NCBI GenBank assembly: GCA_023420415.1
Contig: JAEZWF010000024.1
Coordinates: forward strand, 1-38,891
Source: Actinomycetes bacterium
Lineage (GTDB): Bacteria > Actinomycetota > Actinomycetes > Actinomycetales > Dermatophilaceae
Length of the DNA: 38,891 nucleotides
Direction: 5' to 3'
Under the pieces are notes generated by a model. The model did not search any database. It was given only the letters and a program-made list of their open reading frames with translations, and was not told the origin of the DNA. Shown piece after piece: positions 9,555-21,836 of the stretch (within the stretch, counting starts at the first letter, position 1; the number at the start of each line of letters is the position of its first letter). The position numbers were made by a program, and so were the translations under genes.

Positions 9555-9555
<1 letters not shown>
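7405..9555 (+). CDS. glgE: Alpha-1,4-glucan:maltose-1-phosphate maltosyltransferase
   Basis: This 716-aa GH13_3 enzyme transfers maltosyl units from alpha-maltose 1-phosphate to the non-reducing end of alpha-1,4-glucan. The order is a Pro/Ala/Lys-rich tail (1-50), a beta-sandwich domain N (about 60-170), a helical insert, then the catalytic barrel with WYEIFPRSEGAV, FDVVYLTPIHPIG, the nucleophile Asp438 in IFRVDNPHTKP and the acid Glu467 in IWLAEAF. The 29-residue spacing of these two matches the characterised Streptomyces enzyme (D394/E423). The start is GTG 7405, set by the TAGCGT box 7 nt upstream. It is the first gene of a coupled five-gene operon; its TAG stop shares one base with the treS GTG. 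Confidence 0.95.
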
Positions 9556-11259
<1,704 letters not shown>

Positions 11260-11267
<8 letters not shown>

Positions 11268-12699
11268 GATCCACACTGGCGCAACACTTTCGCCCGGCAA
11301 GAAGGAGCTCGTCGAGGCGTGGCTCGGCCGACAGCGGTGGTATGCCGCCAAGGGCAACACGCCCCGGGTCCGTCGCGTCTGGTCGTGGCGCCTCGACGAC
11401 CCGGCCGGCCAGGTGGGCATCGAGACGATGCTCGTCCTCGACGAGAGCGAGTCCGTGCCGGTGCTCTACCAGGTGCCGCTCACCTACCGTGGTGCACCGC
11501 TCGAGGGCGGGGACAGCGCGCTGGTCGGCATCACCGAGCACAGCGTGCTGGGTCGCCGTTGGGTCTACGACGCACCGCACGACCCCGTGTATGCCGCGCA
11601 GCTGCTCGCGCTGGTGCTCGGCCGGGTGGGCGCGGTGTCGGGCAGCGAGTCGGACAAGGGCGAGCCGGCTGTCGTGGCCGGGCCCCACGCGTCGTGGCAC
11701 GGCGACGTGACGTTGCGGGGGTCGCGGGTGCTGTCCGGCGAGCAGTCGAACACCTCGATCATCTTCGACTGCGTGGACTACTCCGGCGCACCGAAACCGT
11801 TGATCTGCAAGGTTTTCCGCATGCTGCAGCCCGGCGAGAACCCGGACATCACGCTCCAGGGCGCGCTGTCCGAGGCGGGCTCGACCCGGGTGCCGGGCAT
11901 GGTCGGCACGGTCGCGGCGACCTGGCCCTCGCCGTTCGTGGAAGGCGACACGGCACGCGGTGACCTGGCGTTCGCGCAGGAGTTCTTCCCCGGCACCGAG
12001 GACGCCTGGCGGGTCGCGCTCAAGGCGGTCGCCGCCGGGGACGACTTCACCGAACCGGCCCGCGAGCTGGGCGCGGCAACGGCCGAGGTGCACGACCTGC
12101 TGCGCACCGTCCTGCCCACCGAACCAGTGACCGTCGAGGCCATCGCCGAGGTCGTCGCGGGCATGCGCGGTCGCTACGTCGCGGCGGCCTCCGAAGTCCC
12201 CGCGCTCGCGGCATACGAACACGGCATTGCCGATGTCTTCGACCGCGCCGTCAACGCGAACTGGCCTGCACTGCAACGCATTCACGGCGACTACCACCTG
12301 GGGCAGGTGCTCCAGGTGACCGGCCGCGGCTGGGTGCTGCTCGACTTCGAGGGGGAGCCGCTGCGGCCCCTCTTCGAACGCAGCCGACCTGACCTGACGG
12401 TCCGCGACGTGGCAGGGATGCTGCGCTCGTTCGACTACGCCGGAGGGTCGTGGGAGCACTCGCACCCCGGGCGTTCGGCGCGCGAGTGGGTCGAGTCGGC
12501 GCAGAACGCCTTCCTCGACGGGTACGCCGAGTCCGCCGGCAGCGACCCACGCGAGGACGCGGCCCTGCTCATCGCCTTCCAGCTGGACAAGGCGCTGTAC
12601 GAGGTCGTGTACGAAGCCCGCAACCGGCCGACCTGGCTGTCGATCCCGACGGCCGCGGTCGCCCGCCTGCTCGACGACGCCCGAAGGGACCTGCCATGA
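11260..12699 (+). CDS. mak: Maltokinase
   Basis: This 479-aa aminoglycoside-phosphotransferase-like kinase uses ATP to make maltose 1-phosphate, the GlgE substrate. The N-terminal cap begins with WLGRQRWYAAKG, as in other Mak/Pep2 proteins. The kinase core has HGDYHLGQV with catalytic Asp344, and VLLDFEGEPLRPLFERSR with the metal-binding Asp362. GTG 11260 is preferred because it puts the RQRWY motif about 26 residues from the start, as in known maltokinases; GTG 11221 in the same frame would overlap treS by 47 bp. It overlaps the treS stop by 8 bp and the glgB start by 4 bp (ATGA), so translation is likely coupled. Start confidence is moderate, function confidence high. Confidence 0.92.
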
Positions 12700-15079
12700 A
12701 CGACAAGCCCCGCACCCCTGAGTCCGCCCGCACCCCCGAGTCTTCGGAAGATCGCACTGGGTCCAGCCAGGAGGATCTTCCGAAGACTCGCGGCACCCGG
12801 GAGGCCGGGCGCGAGCCGGCCCTGGTGCGCGAACCCGTCACCGTCCCCGTGCCCACCTCCCCGGCGGAGGCCATCCGCGCCCTCGTCGACGGCCGCCACC
12901 AGCAGCCGCACGACCTGCTCGGCCACCACCTCGAGCCCGAGGGCCTGGTCATCCGGGCCTACCGGCCGTTCGCCCGGTCGGTCGCGGCAAAGCTGGCCGA
13001 CGGTGAGCGGGTGGAGCTCGAGCACCAGAGCGACGGTGTCTGGGCCGGCCTGCTGCCCGGCGCCACGCAGACCCAGGACTACCGCCTGCTGGTCACCTAT
13101 GCCGACGGTTTCGAGCACGTGCAGGACGACCCCTACCGGTTCGCCCCGACGCTCGGCGACATCGACCTGCACCTCATCGGCGAGGGCCGCCACGAGCAGC
13201 TGTGGACCGTCCTCGGCGCCCACGTGCGCGAGTACGACGGCCCGATGGGCACCGTGCGCGGGACGTCGTTCGCCGTGTGGGCGCCGCGGGCCCAGTCGGT
13301 GCACGTCACCGGCGACTTCAACCGCTGGGACAACCGCAGCCACCCGATGCGCCTGCTCGGTGAGTCCGGCGTGTGGGAGCTCTTCGTGCCCGAGGTGGGT
13401 GAGGACACGCTCTACAAGTTCCTCGTCCGCGGAGCTGACGGACGGGTGCAGGAGAAGGCCGACCCGATGGCTCGTGCCACGGAGCTGCCCCCAGGCCGCG
13501 CGTCCAAGGTCGAACGCTCCCACTACGACTGGAACGACGGCGACTGGATGCAGCGCCGGGCGGAGGCGAACCCGCACACCGGCCCGATGAGCATCTACGA
13601 GGTGCACCTCGGGTCCTGGCGACAGGGCCAGACCTACCGCGAGCTGGCCGAGCACCTCGTCAACTACGTGAGCGACATCGGCTTCACCCATGTCGAGTTC
13701 ATGCCGATCATGGAGCACCCCTACCCGCCGTCGTGGGGCTACCACGTCACGGGCTACTACGCCCCCACCGCGCGCTACGGCTCCCCTGACGACTTCCGCT
13801 ACCTGGTGGACCGGCTGCACCAGGCCGGCATCGGCGTCATCCTCGACTGGGTGCCTGGCCACTTCGCGACCGACCCGTGGGCGCTGGCGCGCTTCGACGG
13901 ACTGCCCCTCTACGAGCACGCCGACCCCCGCCGCGGCTGGCACCCCGAATGGGGTTCGTACATCTTCGACTTCGGTCGCCGGCAGGTGCGCAACTTCCTC
14001 GTGGCCAACGCCGTCTACTGGCTCGAGGAGTTCCACGTCGACGGTCTGCGCGTGGACGGCGTCGCCTCGATGCTCTACCTCGACTACGCGCGCCGCGACG
14101 GCGAGTGGCTCCCCAACGTCCACGGCGGACGGGAGAACCTCGAGGCGGTGGCGCTCCTGCAGGAAGCCAACGCCACGGCATACCGGCGCGTCCCGGGGAT
14201 CGTCACGATCGCCGAGGAGTCGACCTCGTGGCCCGGCGTCACCAAGCCGACCAACCAGGGCGGTCTCGGCTTCGGGCTGAAGTGGAACATGGGCTGGATG
14301 AACGACTCCTTGCGCTACCTCAAGGAGGACCCGGTCCACCGCCAGTTCCACCATAACCTGCTGACGTTCTCGCTCATGTACGCCTACAGCGAGAACTACC
14401 TGCTGCCGATCAGCCACGACGAGGTCGTCCACGGCAAGGGTTCGCTGCTGCGCAAGATCCCCGGCAGCCGGTACGACCAGCTCGCGACGGTGCGCGCGTT
14501 CCTCGCCTACCTGTGGAGCCACCCCGGCAAGCAGCTGCTGTTCATGGGCAGCGAGTTCGCGCAGGAGGCCGAGTGGGCCGACGGCCGGTCGCTCGACTGG
14601 TGGCTGCTCGACCACCCGTCGCACTACCGCGTGCACAACCTGGTCAAGGAGCTCAACCAGGTCTACCGCGACAACCCGGCGATGTGGGCGCTCGACTCCG
14701 ACCCGGCCGGCTTCGAGTGGCTGAACGCCAACGACAACGCCGGAAACACCTACTCCTACTTGCGATTTGGCTCACCTGACCGTGAGGGTCCAGTGGTCGC
14801 CGTGGTCGTCAACTTCGGTGGTATGCCGCGTGACCCCATGCGCGTCGGCGTGCCGCGGGCGGGTCGATGGCAGGTGGCGCTGGACACCAGCGGCTTCGAC
14901 GAGTACGGCACCCCCAGCCAGGCCGGGCGGGTCCTCGACGCCCAGCCGGTGCCGGCCGACGGCCAGCCGTACTCGGTCGAGGTGACGGTCGCGAAGCTGT
15001 CCGCGGTCTACCTCACGCCACTCGACGAGGCACCGGCCGAGCCGACCCAGTCACCGCAGCCCGCCCAGGAGGATGAGTC

Positions 15080-15083
<4 letters not shown>
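12696..15083 (+). CDS. glgB: 1,4-alpha-glucan branching enzyme
   Basis: This 795-aa GH13_9 enzyme introduces alpha-1,6 branches into the linear glucan made by GlgE. The domains are two N-terminal beta-sandwich CBM48 modules (about 55-300, with SFAVWAPRAQSVHVTGDFN), the catalytic barrel with nucleophile Asp454 in DGLRVDGVASM and acid Glu507 in IAEESTSWPG (spacing 53, as in E. coli GlgB), and SHDEVVHGKGS, then a C-terminal beta domain. It is longer than the usual 700-740 residues because of an N-terminal tail of about 45 residues, rich in Pro, Arg, Ser and Glu. Residues 15-32 of that tail are encoded by a palindromic DNA element also present at 36289-36342. It overlaps mak and pgm by ATGA junctions. 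Confidence 0.95.
12737..12790 (+). repeat. 54-bp palindromic element, copy 1, in frame inside glgB
   Basis: The arm CGAGTCTTCGGAAGATC (12737-12753) and its exact reverse complement (12774-12790) flank a 20-nt loop that has its own short CTGG/CCAG stem. The element encodes about residues 15-32 of GlgB without breaking the frame. Copy 2 lies at 36289-36342 in the opposite orientation, with the same arm and loop lengths; 16 of 20 loop bases match. Confidence 0.85.
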
Positions 15084-16723
<1,640 letters not shown>

Positions 16724-16771
16724 CCGGCGCTCCGCGGGAACACATCCCGGACTCATGCAGTTGCATACGAC

Positions 16772-16957
16772 ATGACCGACAGCCAGAGCCCCCGACGCAG
16801 CGCCCGCGACAACCTCCGACCCACCACCTTCCCCCGGACCAGCGAGCACGGCCCGAACCTCGCCACGCTCGACCGGTTCCGCGGTCTGCGCCGTCCCCGG
16901 CTGATGCAGCCCGAGGCCCGGCGCCACCAGATCGAGCAGGAGTGCCGCGCCTGCTGA
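16772..16957 (+). CDS. Small basic hypothetical protein (61 aa)
   Basis: I do not recognise this protein. The frame from ATG 16772 to TGA 16957 has a strongly GC-biased third codon position, as in real genes of this window, and ends in ECRAC with two cysteines. It is rich in Arg, Pro and Ser and has no membrane segment or signal peptide. It lies 48 bp after pgm and 23 bp before the end of the convergent AI-2E gene. No Shine-Dalgarno sequence is seen; the sequence TTGCATACGAC just upstream could be a weak leaderless promoter. It could be a real small gene or a chance frame. Confidence 0.45.
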   Translation: MTDSQSPRRSARDNLRPTTFPRTSEHGPNLATLDRFRGLRRPRLMQPEARRHQIEQECRAC

Positions 16958-16980
16958 GCCGCGGCACCTGCCCGAAAGCC

Positions 16981-18297
16981 TTACGCCCGACGCGGCGTCG
17001 CCTGCTCCGGCGGCGCCGCGTCGTCGCGTCCGGCGAGATGCTTCACGATGGTGTTGGTCGTCGCCGCGAGCGGCACCGCGACCAGGGCGCCGACGATGCC
17101 GGCCACGACCACGCCGGCCGCAATCACCAGGATGACGGCGAGCGGGTGCACGCTGACCGCCCGCCCCAGCAGGAACGGCTGCAGCACGTGCGACTCCAGC
17201 TGCTGCACCCCGATCACCACGGCCAGCATGATGAGGGCCGCCACCCAGCCCTTGGCGACGAACGCGATGATCACCGCGACGAAGCCGCTGACGAGCGCAC
17301 CCACGATCGGCACGAACGCACCCACGAAGACGAGCACCCCGATCGCCGGCCACGCCGGCAGCTGCAACGCCACGGCCCCGATGGTGATGCCGATGGCGTC
17401 CGTTGCCGCCACGAGGATGGTCGCCCGCACGTATGCCGTGAGGGTCACCCACGCGTGCCGGGCCGAGGAGTCGACCCGCTCGCGCGCGACCCGGGGGAAC
17501 AACCGCACCAGCCACGACCAGATCTGGCCGCCCTGGTAGAGGAAGAAGAACGTCGCGAACAGCGTGATGAACAGGCCCGCGACCACGTGTGACGCCGTCG
17601 TGCCGAACTCCGCTGCGCGCGCCCCGATGCCCGAACCGCTCGTCACCCACTGGCGGGCGTTGTCGAGGTAGTTCTGGAGGTCGGCATCGGTGATGTTGAG
17701 GTTGACCTTGGCCATGTCACGCAGCTCCTGCAGACCGGCCGTGACCTGGCTCGACAGCTCGGTGAAGCTCGACTGGATCGTCGCACCCACGAGGGTGAGC
17801 AGCCCGGCCACCAGCACGATGGTCCCCACCACGCTGATCCCCGCGGACGCTCCGGCGCCCAGGCCGGCCTTGCGCAGGGCACGCGTGGGGGCGGCCAGCA
17901 GCGCGGTGAGCAGGATGGCCACGATGACCGGGATCACCACCTGCGACAGGTACGACAGCACGAAGCCGAGCACCGCCGCAGCCAGCACGATGACCACGAC
18001 CCGCCACGACCACGCGGCCGCCACCTCGACGCCGGGCGGCACCCCGGTGTCCACGGTCCGCCGCCGTTCGAGCGCCGTCGGTGGCGCGACGACGCTGTCG
18101 GCCTGGTCGTCGACGACGTGGGAGTCCGACACGGCACCGTCACCGTTGTCACCGACGTTGCTGCCATCGCCGCCGTTGCCACCGCCGTTGCCGTCGCGCT
18201 CGTCGGTGCGGCTCGCCGCCGCCTCCCGATCACCCGGTCTCACGCCATGGTCACCTGCCCTGCCCTGCATCTGCTGCTGCGTGCCTTTCTCGTTCAC
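16981..18297 (-). CDS. AI-2E family transporter (YdiK/TqsA-like membrane protein)
   Basis: This 438-aa polytopic membrane protein has an N-terminal cytosolic tail of about 90 residues, rich in Gly, Asp and Asn. Then come paired hydrophobic helices (VVVIVLAAAVLGFVLSYL, IPVIVAILLTALLAAP, GISVVGTIVLVAGLLTLVGA), a soluble middle part (about 165-225), and four or five more helices including AIGVLVFVGAFVPIVGALVS, which matches the conserved IPxxGA-type motif of the family. Members have been linked to AI-2 export or Na+/H+ exchange; the substrate here is unknown. The start GTG 18297 lies 19 nt after the stop of the ATP-grasp gene, so the two are likely cotranscribed. The low-complexity tail makes the exact start uncertain. 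Confidence 0.85.
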   Translation of the reverse strand: MNEKGTQQQMQGRAGDHGVRPGDREAAASRTDERDGNGGGNGGDGSNVGDNGDGAVSDSHVVDDQADSVVAPPTALERRRTVDTGVPPGVEVAAAWSWRVVVIVLAAAVLGFVLSYLSQVVIPVIVAILLTALLAAPTRALRKAGLGAGASAGISVVGTIVLVAGLLTLVGATIQSSFTELSSQVTAGLQELRDMAKVNLNITDADLQNYLDNARQWVTSGSGIGARAAEFGTTASHVVAGLFITLFATFFFLYQGGQIWSWLVRLFPRVARERVDSSARHAWVTLTAYVRATILVAATDAIGITIGAVALQLPAWPAIGVLVFVGAFVPIVGALVSGFVAVIIAFVAKGWVAALIMLAVVIGVQQLESHVLQPFLLGRAVSVHPLAVILVIAAGVVVAGIVGALVAVPLAATTNTIVKHLAGRDDAAPPEQATPRRA

Positions 18298-18316
18298 GGC
18301 TTAGACCCTGCCGGAC

Positions 18317-19576
18317 TCATCCGACACTCGCGAGCCGTGCGGTCTCGTCCTTGACCCACATGCCCGTGAGGCCGCCGAAGTGCCCCTCGAACCGGTCCCA
18401 CTCCTGCGGCGGGTAGGTCTGCTGGATGGTGCTCGTCAGCATGGCGCGGAAGTCGTCGGAGTCGACCCACTCGAGCACCATCTCGTCGAGGTGCGGCAGG
18501 GCGGTGTCGCAGAACTCGCGGTAACGCTCGGTCTCGAAGTGGTCGTTCGCCAGCGCCTGGTATGCCGCGAGCTTGCCGCCGTAGTCGAGCTCCGGGTCGT
18601 CGGCGACGGCGAACCAGGGGTCGGTGTCGACCTGGGTGCGCGCCTTGCGGTCGGTGGCGACGCAGAACACCGACCACTTGAGCAGCGCCTTCATCGCCCA
18701 CGGGAAGTAGTAGTGCAGCGACGTGACCGCGACGTCAGGGCAGGCGTTGGCGTAGTCGATCGGGTAGACCACGCCGTCCTTGACGAGCATCTCGCAGGAG
18801 TTGAACTCCCAGCGGAAGAACGCGTTCACGGTCTGGGCGATGGTGACCGCCTCGGTGCCCACGCCCTCGGAGAGGAAGCCGTGCTCCACGGCATACCGGT
18901 CGTGCATCGGCTCGTCCGGCTGGAACTTCATCACCATCGTCTCGGGGCCGATGGTGAGCGCCCGCGCGAAGACCTCGAACCCGTCGACGGCCTTCTGCAG
19001 GTGCATGAGCATCTCGCCGGAGTCGTTGTATGCCGCGTGCAGGTCGGTGGCGTCCTTGATCATCGAGACGCCACGCCAGGCGCCGCCGTCGAACGGCTTC
19101 ATGAACATCGGGTACCCGACACCGTCGGCGACCTGGTCGAGGTCGAAGGACTTGTTGTACTTCTCCGACGTGTAGGCCCAGCGCACGTTGTCGACGGGGT
19201 TCTTGTACGGCACGAGAACGGTTTCGGGCACGTGCATGCCGAGGCGCAGCAGCGCGCAGTAGGCCGAGTGCTTCTCCATCGACTGGAACGTGAACGGGCT
19301 GTTGAGCAGGTAGACGTCGTCCATCAGCGCGACCTTCTTGAGCCACTCGCGCGGGTGGTAGTACCAGTGCGCGAGCCGGTCGATGACGAGGTCCTGACGC
19401 GGCTTGTCGCGCAGGTTGAACGGCTCGATCGTGACCCGCTCGGTGCTGATGCGGTGCTGCGTGCCCGACCCGTCGGTGATGACCCCCATCCGGGCGGCGA
19501 GGGTCTCGAAGGCCCGTGGCCAGTCGGTCTCGGCCCCGAGCAACAGGCCGATGAGGTGCTCCCGCGATGTCGACAT
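18317..19576 (-). CDS. ATP-grasp family protein of unknown substrate
   Basis: This 419-aa cytosolic protein has an ATP-grasp layout. The nucleotide lysine lies in GYPMFMKPFDGGAWRGVS (Lys160) with the Gly-rich lid after it, and the metal-binding end is RWEFNSCEML and VYPIDYANACPDV (Asp274, Asn277). ATP-grasp enzymes join a carboxylate to an amine or thiol through an acyl phosphate; which ligation this one performs cannot be read. There is no signal peptide. The start ATG 19576 follows AAGGA at a suitable distance, and the open frame further upstream is a shadow of the GH43 gene. It is 20 bp upstream of the AI-2E gene in the same direction and divergent from the secreted GH43-like protein. Confidence 0.75.
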   Translation of the reverse strand: MSTSREHLIGLLLGAETDWPRAFETLAARMGVITDGSGTQHRISTERVTIEPFNLRDKPRQDLVIDRLAHWYYHPREWLKKVALMDDVYLLNSPFTFQSMEKHSAYCALLRLGMHVPETVLVPYKNPVDNVRWAYTSEKYNKSFDLDQVADGVGYPMFMKPFDGGAWRGVSMIKDATDLHAAYNDSGEMLMHLQKAVDGFEVFARALTIGPETMVMKFQPDEPMHDRYAVEHGFLSEGVGTEAVTIAQTVNAFFRWEFNSCEMLVKDGVVYPIDYANACPDVAVTSLHYYFPWAMKALLKWSVFCVATDRKARTQVDTDPWFAVADDPELDYGGKLAAYQALANDHFETERYREFCDTALPHLDEMVLEWVDSDDFRAMLTSTIQQTYPPQEWDRFEGHFGGLTGMWVKDETARLASVG

Positions 19577-19726
19577 GGCCCCATCCTTGCGAATGGTGGG
19601 CGACACCGAAAGTGGGAACCGCACCCCCACCCCGGCCACCGACCCGGGGAGTCCTCCCCATGGCCCACGGCCCCACCGCGGACCCAGACTGGCGCCGAAG
19701 CAGACGCTCGGAAGGGGAGCCGAACC

Positions 19727-20800
19727 ATGAAGCGCAGCATCCACACCGCCCTGGCAGTCACCGGGGCCCTGGCCGTGACCGCGGGGGTCGTCACGGTCAC
19801 GCCGTCGCTCGCCGCCGGTCCGCACAAGCCGGTGTATGCCGCGAACTTCGCCGACCCGGCGATCGCGCCGGTCCCTAGCGCCGACGGCTTCGACTTCGTC
19901 GGTGTCGCGACCGGGGCCAGGGTCAAGGTGGCCAAGGCCGACACCGCCGCGGGCACGTGGCGCGGCAAGGCTCCCGCCCTCGTCGAGGGCCGTGCGCCGT
20001 GGGCGTCCGGCTCGGTGATGTGGGCACCGGACCTGCACCGCGCCAAGGACGGCACGTGGGTCCTCTGGTTCGCCGCACCGGTGAGCCGGCTCGCGCAGAA
20101 CCAGCGTTGCATCGGTGCCGCCACGGCCAGCAGGCCCACGGGACCGTTCCGCTACCAGGCGCGCCCGGTCGTGTGCCCGGGCAGCCGCGACACCAGGGTC
20201 GACGCGGTGCGCGGACGGCCGATCGCGAGCGCCGGCGTCATCGACCCGTCGGTGTTCGTGGACAGGGCCGGACGCAGCTTCCTGCTCTACAAGACCCAGA
20301 AGCTGCCGGCGACCCTGCGAATCGTGCGCCTGAACGACAAGGCAACCCGCGTCGCCGAGGGGGCCACGAGCCGCGAGCTGGTCCGCTCGCGCAGCACCAT
20401 CCTGGAGAACCCCGCGCTGGTTCAGCGCGGCAGGTCCTACGTCATGTTCGCGTCCTACAAGACCTACAACACCTGCCGCTACGAGACGGTGTGGATGCGG
20501 GCCGGCTCGCTGGACCGAGGGGCGTTCCAGAACGCACGCAAGAACGTGCTCATGTCATCGCGCTCGACCGGCCTGTGCGGCCCGGGCGGCGCCGACATCG
20601 CCACGACGCCGACCACGAGCCGCATCTTCTTCCACGGCTGGATCTGCAAGGGCACGAACCCGTGCCCGGCGGACCTCGACGTGACGAAGAAGTACCGCAA
20701 GGGCGACGTCCGCAGCCAGGCCAAGCGCGCCCTCTACGCCCGCAACCTCACGTGGGACGGCGCGACCCCGAGGCTCGGGAGCTGGCTCACCCCACGCTGA
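19727..20800 (+). CDS. Secreted glycoside hydrolase family 43-like protein
   Basis: This is a 357-aa protein with a Sec signal peptide (MKR, then a hydrophobic core to about residue 28, cleavage near SLAA-GP). The mature part looks like a five-bladed GH43 propeller. FADPAI holds a candidate catalytic base (Asp43), MWAPDLHRAKDGTW is the usual blade-2 motif, GVIDPSVFVDRAGRSFLLYK holds the pKa-modulating Asp173, and ILENPALVQRGRSYVMF the candidate acid Glu227. GH43 enzymes act on arabinan, xylan or related glycans; substrate not readable. The start ATG 19727 follows GAAGGGGA (19711-19718). It is convergent with the thioredoxin/TPR gene, with only 3 bp between the two stop codons. It could instead be a non-catalytic GH43-like binder. 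Confidence 0.8.
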   Translation: MKRSIHTALAVTGALAVTAGVVTVTPSLAAGPHKPVYAANFADPAIAPVPSADGFDFVGVATGARVKVAKADTAAGTWRGKAPALVEGRAPWASGSVMWAPDLHRAKDGTWVLWFAAPVSRLAQNQRCIGAATASRPTGPFRYQARPVVCPGSRDTRVDAVRGRPIASAGVIDPSVFVDRAGRSFLLYKTQKLPATLRIVRLNDKATRVAEGATSRELVRSRSTILENPALVQRGRSYVMFASYKTYNTCRYETVWMRAGSLDRGAFQNARKNVLMSSRSTGLCGPGGADIATTPTTSRIFFHGWICKGTNPCPADLDVTKKYRKGDVRSQAKRALYARNLTWDGATPRLGSWLTPR

Positions 20801-20803
20801 GGC

Positions 20804-21802
20804 TCAGAAGAGCGCCGACATGAGGGCGGTGCGGCCCTTGCGCACGCGTTCGTCGGCATTGCCGACCACGGCGAACAGCTCGAGGAGGTGGGCGCGGGCG
20901 CGCTCCCGCTCCTCGCCACCGGTCGCGCGCACCAGGTCGATGAGCCGCGTGAAGGCATCCTCGACGTGACCACCGAGCAGGTCGAGGTCGGCCACCATGA
21001 CCTGGGCGTCGACGTCGAGGGGTGCGGCGGCAGCCTTCTCCCGTGCGGCCTGGAGGTCGACGCCCTGGGTGCGCTGCATCAGCCCGACCTGAGCCAACCC
21101 GATCTCGGCGTCAGCGTCGTTCGGGTCCTGCTTGAGTGCGGTCTTGTAGGCCCGGGCGGCCGCGTCCAGGTCGCCGTTCTCGATGGCGTCGAAGGCCTCC
21201 TGGTGCAGCGGCGGGAGCGGCTTGTCCTCCTCGTCACCGGAGCCGTCGCCGGCACCGAGCTGCACCCGGTCGACAACACCCTGCTGCACCGCGATGGAGA
21301 GGAACTCGTCGAGCACCTGCTTGACGGTCTGCTCCGGCTGCACGCCGGCGAACATCGGGACGGGCTGGCCCTGCACGAGGCCGATCGTCACCGGCACGCT
21401 CTGCACCTGGAAGGCGCGCATGAGGCCGGGGTTGGCCTCGACGTTGATGCTGACGACCTGGAAGCGCCCCTCCGAACCCGCCGCGACCTTGACCACCGTG
21501 TCCAGGTAGTCACGCGACTCCGGCAGCTGGGCCGCCCACAGGACCGCCACGAGCGGCACCTTGAGCGAGGCGTTCGCGATCTCCTGGAAGTTGGCGTCGG
21601 TCCCTTCGACGACGACACCGGAGCGCCCGGGCACGCCGGTCGCGCCACCAGCACCACCGACGCCACCAGCACCTGCGGCGGCGGACACACCGCCCGCGCC
21701 ACCCGGCATACCAGCGCCTGCCCCGGCGCCACCGGCGCCCTGCAGACCCGAGAGGTCGACGGCGCCGCGCAGACCGGCCCCCGTGTTCGGCTGTTCAGTC
21801 AT
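20804..21802 (-). CDS. CnoX-like thioredoxin-fold/TPR protein (tetratricopeptide repeat protein)
   Basis: This 332-aa cytosolic protein has a Gly/Ala-rich low-complexity N-terminus (about 10-60), a thioredoxin fold (about 65-175) and TPR-like helices (about 195-330, with HQEAFDAIENGDLDAAARAY and DPNDADAEIGLAQ). The usual CxxC is absent: the strand VPLVAVLWAAQLPESRDYL has no cysteine where the redox motif would be. The cis-Pro loop SVPVTIGLVQGQPV is kept. This is the YbbN/CnoX architecture, in which the protein acts as a chaperone/co-chaperonin partner and not as a reductase. The start ATG 21802 gives a normal length. It appears to stand alone, followed tail-to-tail by the GH43 gene. Confidence 0.85.
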   Translation of the reverse strand: MTEQPNTGAGLRGAVDLSGLQGAGGAGAGAGMPGGAGGVSAAAGAGGVGGAGGATGVPGRSGVVVEGTDANFQEIANASLKVPLVAVLWAAQLPESRDYLDTVVKVAAGSEGRFQVVSINVEANPGLMRAFQVQSVPVTIGLVQGQPVPMFAGVQPEQTVKQVLDEFLSIAVQQGVVDRVQLGAGDGSGDEEDKPLPPLHQEAFDAIENGDLDAAARAYKTALKQDPNDADAEIGLAQVGLMQRTQGVDLQAAREKAAAAPLDVDAQVMVADLDLLGGHVEDAFTRLIDLVRATGGEERERARAHLLELFAVVGNADERVRKGRTALMSALF

Positions 21803-21836
21803 GGAGACGATTCTGTCGCACCCACGCGGCAGCCGC

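Noticed and set aside
12737..12790. The glgB palindrome as an internal transcription terminator
   Set aside because: It has no U tract and lies near the 5' end of a coding sequence in a coupled operon; the downstream pgm gene needs read-through. It is better viewed as a repeat element.
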